Part shown: one piece after another, positions 33,615 through 41,982 of the stretch
Layout of the letters: each line of letters begins with the position of its first letter
Numbering within the stretch: the first letter of the stretch is position 1
From: Bin87 sp965220265
Lineage (GTDB): Bacteria > Chloroflexota > Dehalococcoidia > Lucifugimonadales > UBA3495
Reading direction: 5' to 3'
Length of the DNA stretch: 64,000 nucleotides
Assembly: GCA_965220265.1 (NCBI GenBank)
Contig: CBDCPM010000004.1
Span: 4,030,001 to 4,094,000 of the forward strand
Made by a program: the position numbers and the translations under genes
Notes under the pieces: generated by a model
Told to the model about the DNA's origin: nothing
The model's database searches: none
The model's input: only the letters and a program-made list of their open reading frames with translations

Positions 33615-34823
33615 TTAGCCGAGTTCGATCGTCACCGCGGGCAGCCCGCATTCCAGTTTGCCAATGGTTTCAAGGCAGCGGTCATTCGCCGGGGGCATGA
33701 CCGGACCCGACAATGCATCTCGACGCAACCGCTCGAGAGGCGACGACTTGAGCAGACCGCCACCGCCGGCCAATCGCATCGCCGCATCTGTCACCGAAGC
33801 CCCAACCTCGGCGCAATATTGCTTGGCGCGATTTACCGCCAGTACCGCGCCCACTGGATCCGCATCGCGATCCGTCAGCGCAGCATCGACCAGCAAGAGC
33901 CGTCCTGATTGAATGGCTACGCTCATCTGCCCAACGGTCTGTTGAGTGGAAGGATGGCCGATCATGGCGTCGCCGCCTGGTGTCCACGTTCGCGCGGTGA
34001 CATACTCCCGGATATGGTTGTACGCCGCTTCGGCTATCCCCAGGTAAACGGCAGCATATCCCAACGAGAAACTGCCCCAGTCGGCGCCGAGCAACCGACC
34101 AGGCGGCCCAAACACCGCATCGTGCGGCGCGACGGTGTCGAAAATAACTGTATGGCTGGCCGTGGCCCGCATCCCTACCGCGTCCCACTCTCCGGACACT
34201 CTGACGCCGCTCATATCGCTGCGGATCATCGCCGAGAGGATATTGTCAGGACCGCCGCTGCTCCCTTCCATCACACCGGAAACGAAGAAATAGTCCGCCG
34301 CGTCGGCCAGCGAGCAGAAATGCTTTGTGCCGGAAACCCGGTACCCACCGCCCTCCTGTGGTGCGAAAGTCGTGGACAACACGAACCGCTCGCGTGCTGA
34401 CGCTCCAGGCTCACTGGTCAGGGACGCAAACAGCTTTCCTGCTTCCACCACTTCGGCAAAGTACCGCCGTCGCTGCTCGGGGGTCCCCAATCCTGCGACA
34501 AACGAGCCGAGCACATTGGTGTGCATGGTCAGGGTAAGCGCCGTGGATGGGCAACCACGGGCTACCGCAAGGATGCACATGGCGAAAGTTAGCGCATCGA
34601 CGCCGCCTCCGCCGTAAGCGGCGGGCACTCGGAGCGTCAGTAGTCCGGCTTCTCTCAGGTCAACGAAATTCTCTATAGGGAATTCTGATTGGCGGTCATA
34701 ATATGCCGCACGCCCCGCAAAGCGCTCGCGGGCCAACTCATCAGCCGTGCCGACCAAAGCCAATTGGCCTTGGGACATGGAACGCGCTGCGGCGCTGGGA
34801 ACTGGTTCTAGTCTGATACTCAA
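33615..34823 (-). CDS. Acyl-CoA dehydrogenase-like flavoprotein
   Basis: This 402-residue protein has the acyl-CoA dehydrogenase fold: the N-terminal helical domain includes LREAGLLTLRVPAAYGG, the middle beta domain has ASLTSEPGASARE and YRVSGTKHFCSLADAADY, and the C-terminal bundle has GVGxSVTDAAMRLAGGGGLL-like helices ending in SPLERLRRDA. The C-terminal pattern is closer to the DszC/HpaB-like flavin monooxygenase branch than to classical beta-oxidation enzymes. The reaction (dehydrogenation or monooxygenation) is therefore undecided. It precedes the NHL-repeat gene by 8 bases in an apparent operon. Confidence 0.83.
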   Translation of the reverse strand: MSIRLEPVPSAAARSMSQGQLALVGTADELARERFAGRAAYYDRQSEFPIENFVDLREAGLLTLRVPAAYGGGGVDALTFAMCILAVARGCPSTALTLTMHTNVLGSFVAGLGTPEQRRRYFAEVVEAGKLFASLTSEPGASARERFVLSTTFAPQEGGGYRVSGTKHFCSLADAADYFFVSGVMEGSSGGPDNILSAMIRSDMSGVRVSGEWDAVGMRATASHTVIFDTVAPHDAVFGPPGRLLGADWGSFSLGYAAVYLGIAEAAYNHIREYVTARTWTPGGDAMIGHPSTQQTVGQMSVAIQSGRLLLVDAALTDRDADPVGAVLAVNRAKQYCAEVGASVTDAAMRLAGGGGLLKSSPLERLRRDALSGPVMPPANDRCLETIGKLECGLPAVTIELG

Positions 34824-34923
34824 GGGAAACTATTCCCTGTCCCACGTATATGAGCGTGACGGTAGCTCGCGCGGGCCGCATACCTTCCGCGCTTGAGCGT
34901 AACCCCCAACTTATCAACCCCGA

Positions 34924-36333
34924 CTACGCAAACTGGTATTCACGTGTTGATCCGATCATTCGCAATGCGTTCAATATCACGGCTTCGGTGCTGGTTCCCA
35001 ACTCCAGCGCTTCGGCTGCCTGAGCGACCAACGCAGCCCAGTTGTCATCCCTGAGCATGACGCCACCCAGTAGTTCCAGGCATCCGTTGACGATTTCAGT
35101 GGCGTCAGGGTTTCGTGCCATCAGTGTTTCCACGATGGCTCGCACACCAGCATGATGCGCATCGCCTAAATTATCAGCTACAAAATTGATGCGCTCCACC
35201 ATGCTACCGCTGTCAATCCATTCTTTGCCCGTATGCCAGCCCTCCACCGACGGTGGATTGAGCAGGTCTTGGTTCATGTACCGGCATTCCAGCGCCGTAC
35301 CCATGAAACCTACCTTCGGAAACTTGAAATCTCCCACAAGGTGCAGCGTGCCAACCACAACCTCCGCCGGGCTTTTCACCCTGGTATATCGCGCCTGTTC
35401 GGACTTGAAGAAATCCGACGTGAACATCAATCGCAGCATCGACCGTATGTCGTAGCCGGATCTGAAATACTCAGCCTCAAGCGTAGCGATGGCTTGAGGA
35501 TCTAGCGGCGACGTATTCTGCCACGCTGGTACCTGCACATCGTCCGCTGCAAAGAAATTGTAAAGGTGTCGACTGATAAACCTCGCTGTCGAGGGTTGTC
35601 GGCAAACAATTTCAACTATATCGTCACCGTCGAAGTTTCCGGTCTCGCCCAGGAACGTTTTTAAACCCTCATCGTGATCGTCCGGATCGTATCGGAACAT
35701 CCACGGAGTCTTGCCGTACGGGATGCTCGCAACGTTATCATCGTCAATCGTCCATCCCGTGAATGCTAGGGCGGCTCCCTGCACGTCGTCTTCCGTGTAA
35801 TTCGGCTGGTCGTCCATTCCTACGCCCATAGAGAACAACTCCAGCAACTCACGACCCCAGTTTTCGTTGATGGCGTCCTTATGGTTGAAGTTGTTGTCCA
35901 GCCAGAAAATCATTGCCGGGTCGCGGGCCAACTGGCGCAACAGCTCCTCGAAACTACCCAGCCCGTATTGGCGCAACATGTCAATCTGGTTGAGCATGGT
36001 TTTTTCGTGCAACACTTTGGCCAGTCCGGTAGCGAATACTCCATGCCAAAACAGGGCAATTTTTTCCTGTAGCGGCCTGGTCCCCGCGTTGCAGTTCATG
36101 CGGTATACCGTCTCCGTCAGCGCCCCCTCAATGTTGCGACTTTCTTTCCAATCGATGTAATACCGTTCGATGACGTCTTCGTCGAACGCTGGCTGAGTTT
36201 CCGGATGCAACAACCACTCAACCGTCGCGTCGTAACCCCAGCCGCAATAGGTATCCAGTTCCGCCGGAGTGGCGCCGAAACCGGCCCGGCGTAATAGGTG
36301 GGCCATCAAAGCGCGTTGGGGATCCATGTGCAT
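34924..36333 (-). CDS. DUF1800 family protein
   Basis: This 469-residue protein belongs to DUF1800, recognised by HLLRRAGFGATPAELD near the N-terminus, KIALFWHGVFATGL, NENWGRELLELFSMGVG and NYTEDDVQGAALAFTGW. The molecular function is unknown. In many genomes DUF1800 genes sit beside DUF1501 (sulfatase-like) genes, but no partner is visible here. The ATG at 36333 has AGGTGA 5-10 bases upstream. The longer in-frame start at 36459 adds a Cys/Ser-rich stretch without family character. No signal peptide is evident. Confidence 0.88.
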   Translation of the reverse strand: MHMDPQRALMAHLLRRAGFGATPAELDTYCGWGYDATVEWLLHPETQPAFDEDVIERYYIDWKESRNIEGALTETVYRMNCNAGTRPLQEKIALFWHGVFATGLAKVLHEKTMLNQIDMLRQYGLGSFEELLRQLARDPAMIFWLDNNFNHKDAINENWGRELLELFSMGVGMDDQPNYTEDDVQGAALAFTGWTIDDDNVASIPYGKTPWMFRYDPDDHDEGLKTFLGETGNFDGDDIVEIVCRQPSTARFISRHLYNFFAADDVQVPAWQNTSPLDPQAIATLEAEYFRSGYDIRSMLRLMFTSDFFKSEQARYTRVKSPAEVVVGTLHLVGDFKFPKVGFMGTALECRYMNQDLLNPPSVEGWHTGKEWIDSGSMVERINFVADNLGDAHHAGVRAIVETLMARNPDATEIVNGCLELLGGVMLRDDNWAALVAQAAEALELGTSTEAVILNALRMIGSTREYQFA

Positions 36334-36697
36334 ATCTTCACCTGCAAGGTTCCGCGCTGCGCGGGCGCCCACGTCCAGTGTATCGCTGCGCGGACAAGCG
36401 CAAGATAAGCCTGAACTCGACGTATCGCCGGTCATCATATCATAGCGATCAACGGTCACTGCCGCGGGATTTGGATACTGTATACGCTAGGTCGGAAGGT
36501 CATGGAGCAGTCAAGTTGACAACCATTCGAACGGGGAGCACCATGTTTCGAGCCACCTTTAGCTTCGGCATCAATCGCATGCCGTTCCATGTTTGGCGCT
36601 TCTATCCATTTGAACAGAGAGCCCCATCATTCCGTCGCTAAGACTTCCCCGTCTGCATACCCTGGACGCTTGGCTGGAGTTTCGCGATTTCCGCCTA
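36334..36697. other. Divergent intergenic region upstream of the MFS genes
   Basis: About 360 bases between the divergent DUF1800 and MFS genes. TTGACA occurs at 36516-36521 without a matching -10 at the right distance. A 32-codon open frame and the probable real N-terminus of the MFS protein fall in the last 150 bases. Confidence 0.4.
36543..36641 (+). CDS. Possible 32-residue leader peptide before the MFS gene
   Basis: An ATG with GGGGAG four bases upstream opens a 32-codon frame (MFRATFSFGINRMPF...). It ends with TAA at 36639, overlapping the region where the MFS homology begins. It could be a translationally coupled leader, or chance. No homologue is recognised. Confidence 0.25.
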   Translation: MFRATFSFGINRMPFHVWRFYPFEQRAPSFRR

Positions 36698-37885
36698 TTG
36701 TGGTTTGCCAATTTCTTTGGATTTACCGGTCAATGGCTGCAGCTACTGAGCATCGGTTGGTTGGTCAAGGAGCTTTCCTCGGGTTCTGGTATTGCCGGTT
36801 TGTTGGTACTGTCCGTCAGCGCGATCAACACGCTCCCCGGACTCTTGGTAAATCCCATCACTGGAGTCCTCGGCGACCGTCTGAACCGTCGCAAGCTAGC
36901 GATCGCGGTACAGTCCGTCAGTGCAGTGCTGGCGCTTGGGTTTGCCTTCCTGGTTGCCAGCGATTACGTGCGCCCCTGGCACGCCTACGCTTACGTTCTG
37001 ATTTCCGGCACTTGCCTGGCCATCACCCAGCCGATGCAACAAGTGCTGATTTCCAATACCGTACCTCGGGAGGCGCTGGTCAACGCCTATGCCATCAACA
37101 CGCTCACCGTCACGGGGACGCGGATTTTCGGCCCCTTCGTCGGCGGGATCCTCATATTCTCTCTGGGATTTTTCTGGAACTTCGCCCTGGAAGCGTCCTT
37201 GTACCTGGGTGTGGTGCTGATGTTGCTGCCCATGCGGACACCGCACACAGGAACCGAACCCTCGGAAGAGCAGCGACGCTTCACGCCTCTGGCGGACATC
37301 CAGGACGCTTTGCTTCACCTTTGGCGGAACCAGCGTGAAGTCCTTGAGATAGCGGTGCTGTCGGTTATTCCCAATACCATTTTGCACCCTTTGTGGTTCC
37401 TGCTGCCCCTGTTCACGGTGGAAGTGTTGCAGGCCCACGTCAACATGGGCGGCTACCTGCTCGCAATCACCGGCCTGGGTGGCTTGCTTTCCACGCTTAC
37501 GATTGCCACTTGGGGCCTCCCGTTCCGGCGCGGTTACATTCTGTTTGGAGCAGCAGCGCTGTCGTCTATTGCCACCATGCTGTTCGCATATTCGTCATGG
37601 CTTTGGGCGGCTTTCACCGTGCTGGCAGCCATGTCGTTCTTCCAGGCTTATTTCCGCACCACTCAGGGAACGCTGGTCCTCACTATCGTACCGGATCGGT
37701 TTCGAGCACGAACCATGGCTTTGTTGGCCTATGAACGGTCTTTCCTCATCGGCGTTAGCATCCTCATAGGGATGTTTGCCGATTTTGCATCGGCATCGCT
37801 GGCCATAGTTGCTGTCGGCGCTGTGGGGCTGTCCTTAACGTTGGTCTGTGTTGCCGCGCTCGGTCGCGTTAGGGCGTTGCGCTAA
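36698..37885 (+). CDS. MFS transporter (MFS_3/EntS-like), copy 1
   Basis: This membrane transporter has about 12 segments and typical MFS loops (GVLGDRLNRRKLAIAVQ after TM2). The first ATG/GTG/TTG in frame is the TTG at 36698 (395 residues). Homology to the neighbouring copy begins earlier: codons from about 36638 read LRLPRLHTLDAWLEF, matching RLPRLQTLDAWLAY in copy 2. The frame is open back to 36614 without a canonical start, so translation may begin at a rare codon such as ATT at 36629, or the assembly has an error. Family members export siderophores or drugs. The substrate is unknown. Copy 2 starts 12 bases downstream. Confidence 0.85.
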   Translation: MWFANFFGFTGQWLQLLSIGWLVKELSSGSGIAGLLVLSVSAINTLPGLLVNPITGVLGDRLNRRKLAIAVQSVSAVLALGFAFLVASDYVRPWHAYAYVLISGTCLAITQPMQQVLISNTVPREALVNAYAINTLTVTGTRIFGPFVGGILIFSLGFFWNFALEASLYLGVVLMLLPMRTPHTGTEPSEEQRRFTPLADIQDALLHLWRNQREVLEIAVLSVIPNTILHPLWFLLPLFTVEVLQAHVNMGGYLLAITGLGGLLSTLTIATWGLPFRRGYILFGAAALSSIATMLFAYSSWLWAAFTVLAAMSFFQAYFRTTQGTLVLTIVPDRFRARTMALLAYERSFLIGVSILIGMFADFASASLAIVAVGAVGLSLTLVCVAALGRVRALR

Positions 37886-37897
37886 GTTTTTGTGCCC

Positions 37898-39142
37898 ATG
37901 GCTCGCCTGCCGCGTTTGCAAACACTCGACGCCTGGTTGGCGTACCGCAATTATCGCCTGCTTTGGTTCGGCAACTTTTTTGCCAACAACGCCCAGTGGA
38001 TTCAGCTCCTCAGCGTGGGGTGGTTGGTCCGCGAGTTGTCTGAAGGATCCAACGTCGCCGGCTTGTTGGTGGTAACTGTCGGCGGGATCAACACCCTGCC
38101 GGGTCTCGTGGTCGGCCCATGGGGAGGAGTACTCAGCGACCGGTTCGACCGGCGAAAGCTGGTCATCGCACTCCAGTTGGTGATGTCGGCTCTGGCCTTT
38201 TCGTTCGCTGCGCTCGTTCTGTCTGGTCGAGTTGAGGTGTGGCACGCCTATGTGTACGTTATTCTCGCCGGGGCGTGCCATTCCACGACCCAACCGATGC
38301 GGCAGGCGCTGATAGCCGGAACAATTCCTCGAGCCATGCTCGGCAACGCTCTGGCGACCAACGTGCTGACCATCACTGGAACCCGCATCGTTGGACCTTT
38401 TGTCGGCGGCGTACTGATTGTCACCCTGGGTTTCTTCTGGAATTTTGTCATCGAAGCGTGCTTGTATCTTGCCAATGTTTCCATGATCGTCCCATTACGC
38501 ACGCCTTATCAGCAGGCCGGAAACGCGCGTCAACAGGGTTCGGCGCTATCCAACATGGCGGAAGGTCTACGCTACGTCTGGAGTGGCGAACGGGCTTTTC
38601 TTCAATTGATGATCCTTTCAGTTATCCCCAATATCATCCTGCATCCAGCCTGGTTCCTGTTCCCGGTGTTCACCACCGAGGTACTGAAACGAGACGCGAA
38701 CGTGGGAGGATACCTCCTTGCGGTTACCGGTGTGGGAGGCCTGATGGCGGCTTTGTTCATGGCGTCGTTCGGTTTCGTGTATCCGAAAGGCAGAGTGGTA
38801 TTGGGAGCAGCGATTGCCAGTTCGATTACCTTGTTGCTTTTCGCTTTGTCACGCTGGATGGCTCTGGCATTCGTGGTGATCGCCGCTATGGCGTTTAGCC
38901 AGGCTGTTTTCCGGACGACACGCGGAACTCTGATCCAGACCTTGGCACCGGACAATCTGAGGGGCAGATTGACCAGTCTCCAGAGCTTCGACCGAGGATT
39001 TTTGGTCGTGGCGAGCCTTGGTGTCGGTATCCTCTCGGATGTGACTACCCCTTCTACGGCGATCGCCATAGTGGCTCTGCTGGGCTTGGCGCTTTCCCTG
39101 GTTTGCGTCGCCGCGCTCAATCGTGTGAGACGTCTGGCATGA
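37898..39142 (+). CDS. MFS transporter (MFS_3/EntS-like), copy 2
   Basis: This 414-residue paralogue of the preceding transporter shares the N-terminal RLPRLQTLDAWLAYRNYRLL stretch, the loop GVLSDRFDRRKLVIALQ and the NVLTITGTRIVGPFVGGV segment. It arose by tandem duplication and is probably co-transcribed with copy 1. The ATG at 37898 is used; a GTG at 37892 is two codons upstream. Two diverged copies may form a heteromer or split substrates. Both ideas are inference. Confidence 0.9.
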   Translation: MARLPRLQTLDAWLAYRNYRLLWFGNFFANNAQWIQLLSVGWLVRELSEGSNVAGLLVVTVGGINTLPGLVVGPWGGVLSDRFDRRKLVIALQLVMSALAFSFAALVLSGRVEVWHAYVYVILAGACHSTTQPMRQALIAGTIPRAMLGNALATNVLTITGTRIVGPFVGGVLIVTLGFFWNFVIEACLYLANVSMIVPLRTPYQQAGNARQQGSALSNMAEGLRYVWSGERAFLQLMILSVIPNIILHPAWFLFPVFTTEVLKRDANVGGYLLAVTGVGGLMAALFMASFGFVYPKGRVVLGAAIASSITLLLFALSRWMALAFVVIAAMAFSQAVFRTTRGTLIQTLAPDNLRGRLTSLQSFDRGFLVVASLGVGILSDVTTPSTAIAIVALLGLALSLVCVAALNRVRRLA

Positions 39143-39235
39143 GAAGCGGCTGCGCCGACATCAGCTGCGCAGTAACACCCCAAAGCATGTAAGATAAAGG
39201 CCCTTTCCCGGCTCCCGTCAACAGGCGGCAATTCC

Positions 39236-40738
39236 TTGATTCAGCGGATCACGTCCAGCCGGTTCTACAAATGGTGGAACTTCTGGACCATAGCCACAGG
39301 CACTTTCTTCTCGGTGATCGACCACGGCAGCGTCCTGATCGCGCTGCCCGGCATCGAATCCCATTTCGATGCCTCCCTTGAATCGGTGCAGTGGGTGGTC
39401 ATCGCGTACGCCCTGGTTATCAGCGTTCTGTTGTTGCCAATGGGGCGCTTGGGCGATGTCGTTGGCCGGCGCCGCGTTTACATTGTGGGGACAGCCATTT
39501 TTGTGGTTGGTTCGATCGGCGCCACTTTGGCCAACAACCTAGAACTACTGGTGGCGATGCGGGTTTTGCAAGGCATTGGTGCTGGCATGGTCCAGGGCTG
39601 CGGGATGGGAATGATGATCGCGGCATTCCCAGACTCAGAACGTGGCAAGGCCCTCGGCACACACCTGAGCGTCGTAGGGTTGGGAGCGATCGCTGGGCCG
39701 GCGTTAGGCGGCTTCCTGGTAGCGTGGTTCGGTTGGCAGTCAGTGTTCTTCGTGAACGTGCCGGCGGGCTGCCTGGTGTTGCTACTGTCGTGGTTGGTGC
39801 TGGAACGCGGCCCCGGAGCTGGCCAATATCGTCGCGGTCAAAACGCGTCCAATTTCGACTGGGCCGGTGCGGCAACCTCTGGTGTAATCCTGTTGGTTTT
39901 GTTGCTGGTCGTGGGCAATGGCAACGGATTAGGTTGGCGGTCGGCAACGGTGATTGTAGGCGGTTCCGCGGTTGTAGCGCTGTCGGCGGCGTTTGTATGG
40001 TGGGAACTGCGCGTACGCTCGCCCATGCTGGAGCTCAGGCTATTCGTTAATCAGGTTTTCGGATTGGGCGTGGCGGCCGCCTGGTTGTCTTTCTTCGGCT
40101 CGTCGGCGGCTCGGTTCATGATGCCCTTTTACTTGCAGCGAGTGCTGGAGTACTCCCCCGAAAAGGTTGGGCTGATGATGATTCCACCGGCGCTGTGCAT
40201 GGTCATAATCGGACCGTTCACCGGACGGTTGTCGGATCGCTTTGGATGGAAAATTCCAACGGTGTGTGGCATTTCGCTGGCGGCGGCGGGGGCCTTTGTG
40301 TTGGCATTCGCATTGCAGGAGCGCTCCCCAATCTGGCTGGTTATAGCCACCATGATGATGCAGAGTTCCGGCAATGGGATATTCAATTCGCCCAACAACA
40401 GCAGTATCCTGAGCGTCGTGGATCGTAGCCGTTACGGCGTCGTGTCGGCCCTGACCCAATTGGTTCGGAACTCGGCCAATGTGGTTAGCGTTGCGGTCGC
40501 AACCACGATCGTCGTGTCGACAATGGCGACCTACGGGGTGGAGCCTAAGCTCGAGGCGGTGAACCCCGACGTGGCCACTGCTTTCGTGGCCGGCCTGCGG
40601 TGGTCTTTCCTGATGTTGGGGGCAGCTTTGGCTTTGGGAGTAGCCGTTTCCGTGTACAGGGCGCTGAGCACGCGAAGCGTTGTGCCTGCTCCTGTGGTTC
40701 CCGTAAATCCGGAGCCGAGGCCCGCCGGAAACGATTGA
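39236..40738 (+). CDS. MFS transporter, DHA2 (14-TM drug:H+ antiporter) type
   Basis: This 500-residue polytopic protein has the DHA2/QacA-EmrB features: SVIDHGSVLIALPGI in TM1 (motif D1-like), the loop GRLGDVVGRRRVYIVG (motif A) and LGAIAGPALGGFLVAWFGW (motif C region of drug exporters). Fourteen membrane segments fit the length. It probably exports a hydrophobic or cationic compound by proton antiport. The TTG start at 39236 has AGGCGG upstream. It is not closely related to the two MFS_3 copies before it. Its 3' end converges on an LLM gene with 12 bases between. Confidence 0.9.
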   Translation: MIQRITSSRFYKWWNFWTIATGTFFSVIDHGSVLIALPGIESHFDASLESVQWVVIAYALVISVLLLPMGRLGDVVGRRRVYIVGTAIFVVGSIGATLANNLELLVAMRVLQGIGAGMVQGCGMGMMIAAFPDSERGKALGTHLSVVGLGAIAGPALGGFLVAWFGWQSVFFVNVPAGCLVLLLSWLVLERGPGAGQYRRGQNASNFDWAGAATSGVILLVLLLVVGNGNGLGWRSATVIVGGSAVVALSAAFVWWELRVRSPMLELRLFVNQVFGLGVAAAWLSFFGSSAARFMMPFYLQRVLEYSPEKVGLMMIPPALCMVIIGPFTGRLSDRFGWKIPTVCGISLAAAGAFVLAFALQERSPIWLVIATMMMQSSGNGIFNSPNNSSILSVVDRSRYGVVSALTQLVRNSANVVSVAVATTIVVSTMATYGVEPKLEAVNPDVATAFVAGLRWSFLMLGAALALGVAVSVYRALSTRSVVPAPVVPVNPEPRPAGND

Positions 40739-40750
40739 GCACCATGCCGG

Positions 40751-41782
40751 CTATTCGACGAAACGGGGCATCACCTCACGCGCGAACAACTCCATAGACC
40801 TGAGTTGCTTTTTCTGATCCAGGCCACCGAAGGCAAAATTGCATCCGAAATAACGAGCTCCAGCATCCTTGAGCGCTTGGATCTTGGCGGCGCACTGGTC
40901 TGGGCTGCCGATGAAAGCCCGATGCTCGGCCAGATATTCGTACGAGGGCGGCAGCTCGGTTCGCCGCGCTCGGTAGTCCGCGATGCGCTCGTACACTTCG
41001 CTTCCCACCGCAAAATCCCGCCGCCAGGTATTGATGTCCGACGTCCAGTTCAGGGCTTCTCGGGGGTCGCGGTGTGCCTGCTCTTCAGTCTCGGCAACGT
41101 AGAAATAGCGGAAAAATGGGACGTCTGAGGCATCCGCAGCGTGCCCGCTGTATTGAGACTGCACCAAGAAGCGGTTCAGCAAATCTACCGCGTCATCGGT
41201 GTTGAGGACGACGCCAATGATGAGCCTCCGACCGGTGGAAGCAACGAAATCTAGTGACTCGGGGCTGTGTGTAGCCGCCACGTAAACCGGTGGGTGGGGT
41301 TGTTGCAATGGCATGGGCACCAGATTGAGGCGCTGCGGAGCGTAGTATCGTCCTTCGAAAGTGCAATCGGGAGTTGTCCAGAGGGTTTCCACCATCTCGA
41401 TGGTCTCGCGGTAGCGCGCTTGGCTCTCGGCATGGTCGACGCCGAAGTTGACGTATTCGGAGCCCGAAGCACCCCACCCAAACCCCACGTCAAGTCTACC
41501 GTCGCTCAGCAGGTCGAGCGTAGCCGTGTCTTCGGCCAGCCGCACCGGATGATGCAGCGGCAGTATAAGAATCGCAGTCCCCAAACGTATTCTGCTGGTA
41601 CGCGCCGCTATATTGCTGGCGATCACCAACGAGGACGCGCCCAAACCATACCGTGTGAAATGGTGTTCGGCCAACCAGATTGCCTTGAAACCCAGTTCCT
41701 CACCGACCACGGCCTGCTCCAATAGATCTGAAAATAGAGCTCGCGGCGTATGTTTTCCAGGCCAGGGAATATGGGAAAGCAA
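40751..41782 (-). CDS. LLM-class flavin-dependent oxidoreductase
   Basis: This 343-residue luciferase-like protein has GEELGFKAIWLAEHHFTRYG near the N-terminus, LLSDGRLDVGFGWGASGSEY near 90 and PHPPVYVAATHSPESLDFVA around 160. The AEHHF pattern is typical of FMN-dependent alkanal or alkane monooxygenase-like members. The only canonical in-frame start is the TTG at 41782, which begins a few residues into the usual first strand (SHIPWP). A non-standard start a few codons upstream is possible, since GAGGAG occurs at about 41797-41802. The substrate is unknown. Confidence 0.85.
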   Translation of the reverse strand: MLSHIPWPGKHTPRALFSDLLEQAVVGEELGFKAIWLAEHHFTRYGLGASSLVIASNIAARTSRIRLGTAILILPLHHPVRLAEDTATLDLLSDGRLDVGFGWGASGSEYVNFGVDHAESQARYRETIEMVETLWTTPDCTFEGRYYAPQRLNLVPMPLQQPHPPVYVAATHSPESLDFVASTGRRLIIGVVLNTDDAVDLLNRFLVQSQYSGHAADASDVPFFRYFYVAETEEQAHRDPREALNWTSDINTWRRDFAVGSEVYERIADYRARRTELPPSYEYLAEHRAFIGSPDQCAAKIQALKDAGARYFGCNFAFGGLDQKKQLRSMELFAREVMPRFVE

Positions 41783-41813
41783 GGCGGAATCCGTGTTGCG
41801 CTCCTCAATTCAA

Positions 41814-41827
41814 ACTCTGCGCAGAGT
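41814..41827. promoter_or_regulatory. 14-bp palindrome in a divergent promoter region
   Basis: ACTCTGCGCAGAGT is a perfect palindrome between the divergent LLM and RND pump genes, a position typical of an operator. No regulator gene is adjacent. Confidence 0.35.
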
Positions 41828-41891
41828 ACATACGCGCGAAACAGTGGGCAATGGCATCGGGTACTCGTCCACTGAACGGCATGCGCAGGTC

Positions 41892-41900
41892 TGGTATGAT
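41892..41900 (+). promoter_or_regulatory. Candidate extended -10 upstream of the RND pump
   Basis: TGGTATGAT fits an extended -10. A weak CTGAAC lies 17 bases upstream. The start codon of the pump is about 80 bases downstream. Confidence 0.35.
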
Positions 41901-41982
41901 TCTACTCCGTCGTCGAGCGTGGACAGTCTGACCCACTGGTCCCGACGGCGATCGAACTGACTCAGTTCATCTCGGTGCGACT

